From positions 494,378-558,377 of the forward strand of contig WFMF01000084.1 in assembly GCA_011033025.1 (NCBI GenBank): 64,000 bases of DNA. The letters are read 5' to 3'. Of this stretch, positions 49,500 to 60,612 are shown one piece after another. Made by a program: the position numbers and the translations under genes. The notes beneath the pieces are model-generated. The model made no database searches, was not told where the DNA came from, and was given only the letters and a program-made list of their open reading frames with translations. Source of the DNA: Beroe forskalii. Its lineage: Eukaryota; Ctenophora; Nuda; Beroida; Beroidae. Positions within the stretch are counted from its first letter, which is position 1. Every line of letters begins with the position of its first letter.

Positions 49500-49870
49500 G
49501 CAATCTGCCAATTCAGCGCCGATTCGGCGCCTCAAACTTCTTATAGGCGCCGATTTTCGTCACCGCGTATAGGCCCCAAAAATGTATATTTTCATTCTAT
49601 CAGCGATTATCGGCGCCTATAGATTGCTAGAAATCAATATCAGCGCCTAAAGACACCGATACTTTGGACCAAAAATCGGCAACGGCGCCTCTAGGCAGTG
49701 AAAAACGTAGGCACTAAATTATAAGCGGTCGACAGGCGCTAATCGGCACCGATAAGCGCCGACAATTGAAAAGTGATTCATTTTCGGTGCTTAAAGGCGG
49801 TGATGAAAATCGGTGCCGGATCGGCGCCTATGAATGATAATAGGCGCCGATTCGGCGCTTGACAGGGTAG
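49500..49870. mobile_element. GGCGCC-rich element related to the 54.4-55.6 kb foldback element
   Basis: It has inverted ends rich in GCCGATTCGGCGCC and an inner sequence AGATTGCTAGAAATCAATAT that also occurs in the larger element (near 54640 and 55270). No telomere-like core is present. Its left end overlaps the acceptor region of the CAP gene. The outer borders are not sharp. Confidence 0.6.
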
Positions 49871-49907
49871 AGAGATTTACATGAGTTGTCGAGTGACAAA
49901 ATCTCTG

Positions 49908-49940
49908 ATAATTATTATTATTATTATTATTATTATTATC
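49908..49940. repeat. (ATT)n microsatellite
   Basis: About ten perfect ATT units. Confidence 0.95.
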
Positions 49941-49961
49941 ATGTCGGCGGTTTGCATTAAT

Positions 49962-50620
49962 AGGATTTTATTATGATTAAGGTGGGAGTAAAGTACAATT
50001 ACTTTTTATTCTGTAATCGTGTACTCAATGTATACTAGATACCTACACTTAAGACTTCACTCCAAAGGCCTGCCCGGCGGTTGTGTTTAATATCAGATAT
50101 TAATGTTTTTGGGTGGTAGGGCCTTTCCTTGGTAATGCTCAGTTATTAGGCACATAGTGTCGCAGCAATCAGAAAATCAAAGGGCCGTTGCCGGGAGCGG
50201 GACTTGAACCCGACCTCCGCGATAATGCATCGGGTGCTCTACCACTGAGCTATCACGGCCCGATACACTTGAAATCTTTCATGCTACATACACATTAACA
50301 TGCCATTCGTCACCGCATTACCATTATCAAAACATGTTGCCAGACAGAGTGTGTATTGTGATATATTATGATTAAGGTAGGTGGTAAAGTACAATTACTT
50401 TTATTCTGTAATCGTGTACTCAATGTATACTAGATACCTACACTTAAGACTTCACTCCAAAGGCCTGCCCGGCGGTTGTGTTTAATATCAGATATTATTA
50501 TGATTAAGGTGGGAGTAAAGTACAATTACTTTTTATTCTGTAATCGTGTACTCAATGTATACTAGATACCTACATAGACTTCACTCAAAAGGCCTGCCCG
50601 GCGGTTGTGTTTAATATCGA
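49962..50620. repeat. Repeat family of about 125 bp, three copies
   Basis: Copies at about 49962-50095, 50365-50490 and 50495-50620 start with TATGATTAAGGTGGGAGTAA and run through CTGCCCGGCGGTTGTGTTTA. A fragment also occurs near 31200. They flank the minus-strand tRNA-like sequence. Confidence 0.85.
50182..50261 (-). tRNA. tRNA-like sequence, probably a pseudogene or SINE head
   Basis: Reading on the minus strand, GGGCCGT pairs with a 3' ACGGCCC. It has a good A box (TAGCTCAGTGGTAGAGC) and B box (GGTTCAAGTCC). About nine extra bases lie between the T arm and the 3' acceptor strand. The anticodon loop would be TGCATTA, lacking T33, with one mismatched stem pair, so it is not a standard functional tRNA. 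Confidence 0.45.
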
Positions 50621-50784
50621 TGTCCCCCTTCTGTCTAAGTCCCCCCAGAATCATTGAAATATACAAAATAAAAAGCCTCAACATACCTTATACCTCTGTC
50701 TGCAACATGGGGCAGCCGATAATGGTAATGCGGTGACGAATGGCATATTATGTGTATGTGGCATGAAAGATTTCGAAGTGTATC

Positions 50785-50865
50785 GGGCCGTGATAGCTCA
50801 GTGGTAGAGCACCCCGATGCATTATCGCGGAGGTCGTGGGTTCAAGTCCGCTCCCGGCAACGGCC
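50785..50865 (+). tRNA. tRNA-like sequence, second copy
   Basis: Same structure as the copy at 50182, in the opposite orientation. The B box is GGTTCAAGTCC, but the T stem has lost pairing (GTGGG against CCGCT). Confidence 0.4.
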
Positions 50866-50929
50866 TTTGATGATATGATTGCGACACTATGTGCCTAATA
50901 ACTGAGCATTACCAAGGAAAAACATTAAT

Positions 50930-51530
50930 AGGATTTTGCCGAGTGCATGTTGTTTTCTGTTACTACCTGTAAGGCGAATAAACTTAATGATAATAGATTT
51001 GGTGGTGTGCCTGACATTGCAATTGATCGAGATAGATTTTTGTCCTGATGGCCGGGAATACTATATACACAACAGCCCCCAGAACGAAAACAAAATACCT
51101 CTTTTGTACGACATGTCTTGCCTCCATAATATCACAATACACACTCTGTCTGGCAACATGTGGGGCAGCCGATAATGGTAATGCGACGACAGATGGCATG
51201 TTATGTGGCATGAAAGATTTCGAAGTGTATCGGGCCGTGATAGCTCAGTGGTGAGCACCCGATGCATTATCGCGGAAGGTCGTGGGTTCAAGTCCGCTCC
51301 CGGCAACGGCCCTTTGATTTTCTGATTGCTGCGACACTATGCTAATCTGAGCATTACAAGGAAAAACATTAATAGGATTTTGCCGAGTGCATGTTGTTTT
51401 CTGTTACTACCTGTAAGGCGAATAAACTTAATGATAATAGATTTGGTGGTGTGCCTGACATTGCAATTGATCGAGATAGATTTTTGTCCTGATGGCCGGG
51501 AATACTATATACACAACTTGGCCCTCAGAA
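50930..51530. repeat. Tandem duplication of about 430 bp with the tRNA-like unit between
   Basis: The stretch from ACATTAATAGGATTTTGCCG through GGGAATACTATATACACAAC is present at 50922-51072 and again at 51365-51515. It is separated by sequence ending in the third tRNA-like copy. Confidence 0.85.
51232..51312 (+). tRNA. tRNA-like sequence, third copy, damaged
   Basis: Same as the second copy, but the D arm has lost two bases (GTGGTGAGCAC instead of GTGGTAGAGCAC) and an A is inserted before the T arm. It is almost certainly non-functional. Confidence 0.4.
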
Positions 51531-51609
51531 CTGAAAACAAAAGTACACTCTTTTTGCTATCCTTTTGACTGATAAGCGAACAAATAGGTAACTTGGATTT
51601 ATTTGGCCC

Positions 51610-53800
51610 AAGAAAGGAAAATCGGACAAATTTTTTACGGACAGTACTCAGTGATTTACTGTCACGCTCAGCACTTCTGAGTGAATATTCAAAATTCTCG
51701 TGATTTTAAGGTGCGCAACGTTGGACCACATTTGGACGGTCACATTTGCGCTCTCACCCGTCAGTCAGAAGAAATAGACGGGCAACGTCCGTCGATGAGA
51801 CCAGTATTTACCCTTGAAATTTATAGGGTACAGACGAAAATTTCTCTTATCCTAATAATCTCTCAAAACGCACAAATTATAAAATTCTATGACAATCATA
51901 TTCACTTTCAGGCCTAGTAAAAGTGATATGGGAATTCATCAATAAATCAACGAAAAATCTTGAAAAATCTTCAATTCAAGTATTCATATCGTGCCTCTTG
52001 AAAAAAATATGAAATTTTGATTTTTGTTGAAAATTTGGAGTGGTAGCATCCATAAGCGTGAATATTAATGTACACAAAATGAATTGAACGAAAAGGAAAG
52101 AAACTAGGACGGGTCATTCCGGAAATGATGCCGAATAAGAAAATAATCAATCAAAACTGTACTCACTTTTTACAGCAGTCATGAACAATAGTAAAATGTT
52201 GAAAATCATTGTTTGTTGAGCAGAATTCCTCATATAAAACCTAAATATAGACATAGTGAATCTCAATTGTGGAATGTGATGTTTACTTGTATTTTTATGT
52301 ACAAACTACAGTACAGAAGTGCTGAAGTCTGTTCACCAAGTCTTTATAGTTAGTTAACAAAAATTAAAGGAGTAATTTAATATCATGCTCATATCATGTT
52401 CATTGATTTATGCAAGACGTGTCAAATTGTATGTGTGCTCATTAGTCAATTGAGCACCTCGTCAAAAGGGTAGTAAAAAGGGCAGTGAGACCATTTTAAA
52501 ATTCAGGAAGACTAATATTGGGACAACTGCAAATCAAATAAAAGAGTAAAGAGTTTTTTTTATCATTATTTCGGACATAATTCAATACTCCCCTTTTAAC
52601 TCCCTCTTTACTACCCTACCTCGTCAAAAGGGTAGGTAAAAGGGGTGGTTCTAAAGCCAAAGCTGACAGTTTTTCATTTCAGGGAAAAAAGTTTCTATCT
52701 TGAGTGCTGGAACAATTACAATAAAATCATTCTTTTGGGGTTTCTACAACCTTTTTTTTACTACTTTCGCTTTTTTCGTGATTCCTATTTCCTAATGAAT
52801 GAGTGAATATCAAGTGATTATACTATTATAGGGATTTGTCGCCTGAAATGGATTAAGGATTTAATTAAATTAAATAAATACGAACTCAAAATCGCTATTA
52901 ACCCTAAACGAAAAAACCTTTTTTGGATTATCATTCATTTGAAATTTCAATATATTATACACAATTTTGAGTGAAACCCCCAATGCAATCATATTACAAG
53001 TGTAATCAGCCATTGATTGAGATGTGTGTTAACGACAACCACGTAACGAGACGTAACACGCACAAACCACAAATAATGAGAGAACTGAGCCGGCCACACA
53101 GGATGGGGCGCGCTGGCGCGCAATCAATTTTTGCAAAGCGTGCACGTGGGCGTAAGGACATGGGGGTGCCATGCCGCGCGCAGCTCCTGATCACGTGCAA
53201 TGAAGTATGGAAAAAGGATCACAAGAGTTGTGACAAGATGTCAATTAACGGCTAAATTGTTAAATAGTTGGTGAATGGATCCATTTGGCATTTCTGATGA
53301 TTAAATGTATAATGCCAGAATGCAGTACAATGGCAGAATTTCATTGGACATGTACATTGGACATGCACATTGTACATGTCCAATGAAATTTTGGCTAGTG
53401 TCCCATACAACACGAAAGCCTTCATTATTTATGGTAATGATGTCACTCGGAAAATATAATTAATTAAGCGCATCTAGTTCTTTATTGTATTTGTCCGACG
53501 CCGTCAGATCTTCAAATCAGGGGGTCAGGGCTCAGGCACTGGCAACATCTGACATAAACAAGTACGTGCTCTAAGGGTTAGGGTCTGGATTACTGTCAGG
53601 ATTTGTTAGGTTTTAAGGTAATTTAGTTTCAAAGCGATTCTGAAAAGTTCATGCAGAAAAATTGAATAGTTATAATGAAAAGTGTAAAGTCCATTTGGGC
53701 AAAAGCGCAAACCGAGATATATGCGCGATTTTACCGATTTTTGAAGGTTTTCATGATAAATAAGGTCCAATTCACTTATAAATTGGTTTGCCTATCAATT
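51610..53800. other. No supported gene
   Basis: A dispersed repeat with a CGGACA/CGTGATTTT theme lies at 51610-51900. At 52450-52640 short direct and inverted repeats of TCGTCAAAAGGGTAG occur. At 53340-53395 is a small inverted repeat based on CATTGGACATGTACA. The open frame at 52971-53255 has no recognisable features. Confidence 0.35.
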
Positions 53801-53809
53801 TTGACCTAA

Positions 53810-54042
53810 GGCGCCCGTAACGTTCGTCGGTCGATCGAATGGAATTGGTCGATCGATCAACTTCATTTGAACGAATGATGTGTTTTATTGGTCTCTGTTG
53901 ACTTGAATCGTGTTTGAATGAGCAATATTCAGTTCTTTCCCTACTAGCTCAAAGATTTTCTATTAAAAACACATCAGTCGATCAAATGAATTTGATCGAT
54001 CGACCAATTCCATTCGATCGACCGACGAACGTTACATGCGCC
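53810..54042. mobile_element. 233-bp palindromic MITE-like element
   Basis: The two halves are inverted copies: GGCGCCCGTAACGTTCGTCG with GGTCGATCGAATGG at the left and the complement, ending GTTACATGCGCC, at the right. Inner arms repeat GATCGATC. No target duplication could be assigned. Confidence 0.8.
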
Positions 54043-54363
54043 TCAATGATGCAGATGGGCAAAACAAGTTTGAAGCTCCGAAAATGAGGCCATAATCGCA
54101 ATGGCCATCTTTACTTTTAGGCCCAAAATAGGTCAACTCAACTGCCAGTGCCATTTTGGCGCGCGCGCTTCGCAATCGCATGGCCAGTGCCACCGACTTA
54201 TACGGATACCAGTTAGGAGGTTTATTTAGGGTAAAGCGGGGTGAAGTGGGACAATTTGAGACATATTCAGGTGCCACAGTCACACTTTTAACGAAAAATT
54301 AATTTTTGGTTGATGATTTTAGCAATAAACCCATCCTCTTTCCATAGAATTGGTCGAAAAAAT

Positions 54364-55580
54364 GGCACATTACCACTTGTGCAAACCGCCGATTCGGCGC
54401 CTATAGGCGCCTATAGGCGCCTATAAGTTTTTTTCGGCGCCGATTCGGCGCCTATAGGCGGTGCCGCTGCCGGCGCCTATAGGCGCCTATAACTGACATT
54501 TTCATTTTTTTCGGCGGTCATCGGCGCCTATAGGCGCCGATAAGCGCCGATAAGCGCCTATGGACCGCCTATCGGCGCCGTCGGCGCTTTTCGACCGCTT
54601 ATCGGCGCCTATATTTCGGCGCCTATAGGCGCCGATATTGATTTCTAGCAATCTATGTTATTCCTCTTTTTTCGATGAATTAAGACAGTCATGAACTAGC
54701 GAGGATGAGTTTTATTAGCTGAGCTCCGAGTCTATGAGTATGACCTATATTCATTGGCCTAAATTCTATAGGCGCCTATAGGCGCCTATAGGCGCCTATA
54801 GGCGCTGATGAATTAAAGTAGTCCTAAATTGGCCCGCAACATCGTTGGGTCAGGATTAGGGCTAAACTTGGGGTGAGGGTTGGGTTAGGGTTAGGGTTAG
54901 GGTTAGGGTTAGTTAGTTAGGGGTTAGGTTAGGGTTAGGGGTTAGGTCAGGCTAACTTAATCCCTAACCCAAACCCTAACCCAAACCCAAACCCTTACCC
55001 AAACCCTAACACAAACCCTAACCCAAACCCTAACCCAAACCCTAACCCAAACCCTAACCCAAACCCAAACCCAGACCCTAACCCTAACCCAAACCCTAAC
55101 CCTAACCCCAACCCCAACCCTAACCCAAACCCTAACCCTAACCCTAACCCAAACCTTAACCCTAACCCCAAACCCTAACCTGACATACCGTGAAACGAAA
55201 GCGCACGCCAATTTAGGACTGTTTTAATTCATCGGCGCCTATAGGCGCCGAAAAAAGGCGGAAGAACACAGATTGCTAGAAGGCAAAATCGGACGAAGAA
55301 ACAGTATCGGCGCCTATAGGCGCCTATAGACGGTTGAAAACATAGGCGCCGATAAGCGGTCGAAAAGCGCCGACAGCGCCGATAGGCGGTCCATAGGCGC
55401 TTATCGGCGCCTATAGGCGCCGATGACCGCCGAAAAATTGGAAAATGTCAATTATAGGCGCCTATAGGCGCCTAAAAGCGGTACCGCCTATAGGCGCCGA
55501 ATCGGCGCCGAAAAAAACTTATAGGCGCCTATAGGCGCCTATAGGCGCCGAATCGGCGGTTTGCACAAGTGGGATTGTGC
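54364..55580. mobile_element. 1217-bp foldback (MULE-like) element with telomere-like core
   Basis: A direct 9-bp repeat CGAAAAAAT (54355-54363 and 55581-55589) brackets it. The arms (about 54364-54660 and 55245-55580) are inverted copies dominated by GGCGCCTATAGGCGCC, with outer ends CACTTGTGCAAACCGCCG and its complement. The centre holds TTAGGG-type repeats (54855-54955) followed by CCCTAA-type variants (54958-55185). The 9-bp duplication and long arms fit Mutator-like foldback elements; it has no transposase. Confidence 0.85.
54855..55185. repeat. Head-to-head telomere-like arrays
   Basis: GGGTTA repeats on the plus strand switch near 54955 to AACCCTAACCCAAACCC-type repeats. The second half alternates CCCTAA and CCCAAA, so it is degenerate. 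It lies inside the foldback element. Confidence 0.93.
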
Positions 55581-57257
55581 CGAAAAAATCTCAACTAATG
55601 GTTTTCATATAGAAAAAAGCTGTCCATCTTTCCCCGCAGCATGTCCCACTTCACCCCTCATGTGGAGGTAAAGAGGGACAGTCTCTGTAGCCCTGAGATA
55701 ACCATTTGAGAAGTTCATTCTTCATTGGACATGTACAGTTCTTTAGAATAAGTCGAATAAACCACCTTGGAACAGAGAAAGATTGAGTCTAATTGGGCAA
55801 ATTGGAGAATTGAATGAATTGGTCCACTTTACCCCAAAAATTATTCTTTTAGATTTAAACTTTCAAATTTCATAAAGTGGTTCATATATGGCCAAAACAT
55901 GGAAAATAAGTACCTCTTTGGCAAGAATTTTGGTTTTCGGTCATTTTACAGCCTTTTTAAAAATGTCTCACTTTACCGCGCTCACCTAAACTTCGTAAAT
56001 TTGTTGTATGGGAACCATTTATCGATTTTCTCCATTGCAACGGTTCAGTTGTCATCTGAGTGAAGCCCAAAATGACGAAATTTAATGAGAAAATGTAATT
56101 ACCTATAATTAGCACGTTGTGGGGAAAGAGGGACACTGATAGTTAACAAGGATAATTATCACAATATAAGCAATAAAAGCATTTACAATTCATAATTTGT
56201 TTACTAAAACATCACCTTATAAGTTTCTCTGGCATGAAATTTATTTTCATTGAAAATCATGTTAATGGGGAAAGTGGACAGTCAAGTCAGATCAAATGAA
56301 ATCATGTATTCCTAAGGAAACAATTATGCCGTGGAGGTTGTTTTTCATCAAGATTTTTCACTTTGGTTGTAGTATACTTTATTTTTTCTTGAAAATAGCA
56401 CTAAATGATATGGTATAATAATTTTGGGGGGAAAGTGGGACAGTTGCGCAAAAATTGTCAAAAATTCAATAAAAATCTATAATTTTAATTCGTGATGCTG
56501 CATTAAAAGTTTTAATAGGCATTATTGATATTCTCACATACATAAGTCACAAAAACAGGGCGATTTTCGATTAGTTCCATACTTTTTATCAATTGTCCCA
56601 CATTACCCCACCAATCCAATAATCAAGATTAAATTCCTGTTCCACTTTCCCCACTCACCTGTAAAGTCTTGTTGGCAATAGAATTTCCATCTAAATTATA
56701 ACAAATAAATGTCTAGATCATTATAAAAATCAATTGTTATTGCTGTACCACTTTTACCCCCACAATGGGTAAAATATATAAAATATGACTGTCCCACTTT
56801 ACCCAGTGGCTTTTATTGCATGAAATACTGTTGGGGTGTTGCTTTGGAAAATTTTCGAAAATTTGTCCCACTTTACCCCACATCGGTCGTATGCATCATA
56901 TTGACAGTGTTCCTCTTTACCCAAAGTGTAGTCTTCACCATAGCTTTGCATAGGTGAAGGTTTTTTGAAATTTCGTTAAGTGTCCCACTTTCCCCCCAGG
57001 TGTTCCATTTCACCCCAATTTGTCCCTCTTTACCTCCTGTCCCACTCCACCCCGTTTTACCCTATAAAGGTTGTAATTTGGGGATTTTTCAGAAAAATCC
57101 CCATTTTTATCACCCACCATGAAATGTCGAAATGACGTCATTATCATATGTTAACAAGAGTAATGACTTGAAAAATCCCCATATTTTCAACCTACGAAAA
57201 TTTGAAACACCGAAATTTTATCCCAAATAATTATAAATACACCTCCTAGTCCTAAGG

Positions 57258-57790
57258 TAGGTTGATCGAAAATCAGGTTTATTAATGTGAATACAAGCAC
57301 AAATTACGCTTCGAATATTTTTTCTTCATGATTCTTTATGCATCAGTTATATTCTTTGCATCAGTTATATTCTTTATTTATATGCATCATATATTCTTTA
57401 TTTATATGCATCAGTTATATTCTGTATGCATCAGTTATAGAAAACTAGATTCCTTAGAATTGAAACAAATGGAGCCGGATTTTTGAATAAGACCTCCAAA
57501 AATGTTTGAGCCCATTTTAGTTTTACGTTGCCTGATGATACCAGGCCCGCTGATGCAGCCGCGGTGCGTCGCTGGGAAGGGTCTATCATCGATATACAAA
57601 TTCTACGTAAATTTTCGCCCTAAATGGGCTAAAGAAGTTTTGGAGGCTTAAATCAAAAATCTGGCTCCATTTTTTCTGAGGAATTACGTTTTCTAACTGA
57701 TGCAAAACAATTCATGAAAAATATTATTCGTAGCGACATCTGTGAGCGTTTTTACATTGGAGTTTAAACAGCTGATTTTCGATCAACTTA
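57258..57790. mobile_element. About 530-bp near-complete palindrome
   Basis: The outer ends GGTTGATCGAAAATCAG and CTGATTTTCGATCAACTT are inverted. Inner parts also pair, including GGAGCCGGATTTTTGA with AAAAATCTGGCTCC around a centre near 57550. Short tandem repeats of ATGCATCAGTTATATTC lie in the left arm. It is a non-autonomous element of unknown class. Confidence 0.75.
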
Positions 57791-58600
57791 AGTCAATGCA
57801 GACGCCTTATTTTTCATCCAATTTTGAAAAACAAATAAACTAAAATGGTCAGCTCGTCGAGACGAATCGAATGCAATCAGAAGCTAAGCTCTCCTTCCGA
57901 TAAAATTTCGCTTTTTGGACGCCAATTTTGCTCTATGGCCTCAAAATCACATGGGCATTGTTGGACCATGGACTCAAGGCCACCGTCAAACAGGTTGGTA
58001 CACGCGCTGGCCATCCTGACCTGGTCATCCTGACCAACTCATATTTCAGCACCGTTATTAAACCTGTTTCACTTTCATCACTCATTATAACCAAAGCCAT
58101 AATCGAAATAAAATTCAAAAATGATTTAGAAGTAACTGCAAATAAATAAATTCATAAGTACATTAAACAATTCAGGCAGTGAGATATTCAGAAGTTCAGT
58201 TATCAAAATCAAATATAATCCATCAGAGAAAAAGCAAATGATTAAAAATTAAATTGATCATAAAACGTTAATAAATATCATTAACTATAAGTTCATAATT
58301 TAATATTTAATAAGCTTTATAATATCGAATAAGATTTTAAATAAATATATTAATTCTAATAACTAATAGTAATTATATCTTATTAGTGACCATCCAGAAA
58401 TGAACTCATCAAATTCAAAAATTGGCCTGTTTTGAACAATATCATTTGGGAAAGATAACAGAGGACAATAATTCCGGAGATCAAAATTTTGGGGGTTCGA
58501 AAATATGGGATTTTTTTGTTCAAAAATCCCCAAATTTCGTACCCCAAAATTTTTAGGGGATTTTCGCCTTTTTTAAATTCGAAAAAAATAAATAAGGTAA
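57791..58600. other. No supported gene
   Basis: AT-rich sequence. At 58460-58570 there is a block with GGGGGTTCGAAAATATGGGA and CCCCAAATTTCGTACCCC that also appears at 10790-10900 and 14790-14890, so it is a dispersed repeat. Confidence 0.4.
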
Positions 58601-59989
58601 TACTAGAGTAGCCAGCTGCAGATGTGTATGCATTTCATTGCCCAGAATTTTTGACCATTCCAGGTTGTTCTTCAGGCAATTCTGGACCAGAATCATCTAG
58701 GTACATAAAATGTATCGCTATTCACATGCCTGTGGGACTACGCCCATGCCACGCCCTTATGCGCGTATTCAGAGTAAAATTCATATCTCGGCCCAGGAAG
58801 GTCGTAGAGACTTCGTTTTTAGCTCAAACGAATCGCAATGGCCATGTTTATATTCGACTTGTTAATAAACATATTCCCTAAAATGCTCAGAAAAAAAGTT
58901 ATGGACGAAAAACTGATTTTTGGACCATACGCAAGCCATGTATTTGATGATTTTCGTATCTCGGCCCAAGATGGTCGTACAGAATTTGTTTTTAGCTCAA
59001 TAGAACCAAAATGGCCACTTTTATATACAATTTGTCAATCGAAATATGCCCGTCCAAAGTACAGTAATGGGCCGAAAACTGGCATTTCAACCATGCGTGG
59101 GACAATTGGGACATGTATCAAAGGATATATCTAATTTGAATTGCCACAAAGACACGTTTTTAGGTTAAGGTATTTCTGACAGATTCAAAAATTTTAAAAC
59201 TGACCTGTTTTGATGCTAGAAACAGTTTGGACTTCAATAGATTTTTCATCTGCAATCTGTAGAACTAATGATATTGAAATAATTCAACTTTGTTACTACT
59301 TATTTTAATAGTTCAAAAGAACTAAATTTCTTCATGGCTTCCATAATCAGCAATTCGTCAGTACACTCAATGACAAATTTCAATTACACAATTTTGATAC
59401 ATAATCAGTTTTATTAATGGTTGTTCTTGACTCACAAAAGTTGCAAATACCACCATAGACTGACCAAACGTCAATCAAGTGACAAGGATCAGGACAGACT
59501 AGTCATATTCCACTTTCAAACTTGGTGACTCTGGTCAGTATGATGGTCAAAGTTTGGTCTTACATAAGATGAGATTGAAAGCTTTTAAGAACGAAATCGA
59601 GAATATCTGGGCAGTTAAAAGTTAATGGCCCGTATGCAGAAGTTAATGATTTCCCTTGAAAAATGACCTTTTCCCTTGAAACTGGTGGCAACTTCTGGAG
59701 AATTTAGGGTGTTTGAACTCAAAATTATGGTTTCTTGGCACCAAGGCACCAATGCTTGTGTGAACAAGCCATCTCGAGATCGGAAATATGCTTGCAGTAC
59801 CGAAGTAGAGCGTCAAGAAGACGTGTAGTAAAACGTAGTGTGCTTTTGGGGGAATTGCTTTAAAAGGGAATCCTCTATAATAGAAAAGGAAACCCTTAAA
59901 AATAGAGCTGTGGATCCCTCAGCAAAACCACTTATTTTTAAGGGATTCCCCATGCTTTCCCTTAGAATTGACCCTACATTTCGGGTTAA

Positions 59990-60608
59990 GAGGGTAACTT
60001 AGGAGTGTGATAGGCTTACTTAGGGGTGTGATAGGCTAACTTAGGGGTGTGATAGGCTTACTTAGGAGTGTGATAGACTTACTTAGGGGTGTGATTGGCT
60101 TACTTAGGAGTGTGATAGACTTACTTAGGGGTGTGATAGGCTTACTTAGGGGTGTGATAGGCTTACTTAGGGGTGTGATAGGCTTACTTAGGAGTGTGAT
60201 AGGATAACTTAGGGGTGTGATAGGCTTACTTAGGAGTGTGATAGTCTTACTTAATACTTTAATAGGGGTGTGATAGGCTTACTTAGAGATTTGATAGGCT
60301 TACTTAGGGCCATGGATGTGATATGCTTACTTAGGGGTGTGATAGGCTAACTTAGGAGTGTGATAGACTTACTTAGGTGAGTGATAGGCTTAGTAAGGGG
60401 GGTGACAGGCTTACCTTAAAGGGTTGTGATAGGCTAACTTAGGGATATGATAGGCTAACTTAAAAGTGTGATAGGCTAACTTTGAAGTGTGATAGGCTAA
60501 CTTAGGGGTTTGATAGGCTAACTTAGGGGTGTGATAGTCTTACTTAATAGGGTGCGATAGGCTTACTTAGTGATATGATAGGCTTACTTAGGGGTGTGAT
60601 AAGCTTAC
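59990..60608. repeat. 22-bp minisatellite, left block
   Basis: Many copies of GGGGTGTGATAGGCTTACTTA with AGTG, GACT and CTAA variants. The array resumes at 61851 in the same orientation after an inserted element. Confidence 0.95.
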
Positions 60609-60612
60609 TTAA

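Larger units (their letters stand above)
54229..57062. mobile_element. 2.8-kb TIR element with TA target site, Tc1/mariner-like ends
   Basis: The left end GGGTAAAGCGGGGTGAAGTG and the right end CACTCCACCCCGTTTTACCC are inverted, each flanked by TA. The internal sequence repeats TGGGACA and TGTCCCACTTTACCCC many times in both orientations, especially at 55620-57060. No transposase frame survives. It is interrupted at 54364-55580 by a foldback element. Confidence 0.75.

Noticed and set aside
54957-55211. Val-Arg-Val-Trp repeat open frame on the minus strand
   Set aside because: A translation of telomere-like repeats.
58838-59134. 98-codon frame repeated on the minus strand at 62755-62991
   Set aside because: Both copies lie in the inverted arms of one repeat unit, with no start context or domain, so they reflect duplication of non-coding sequence.
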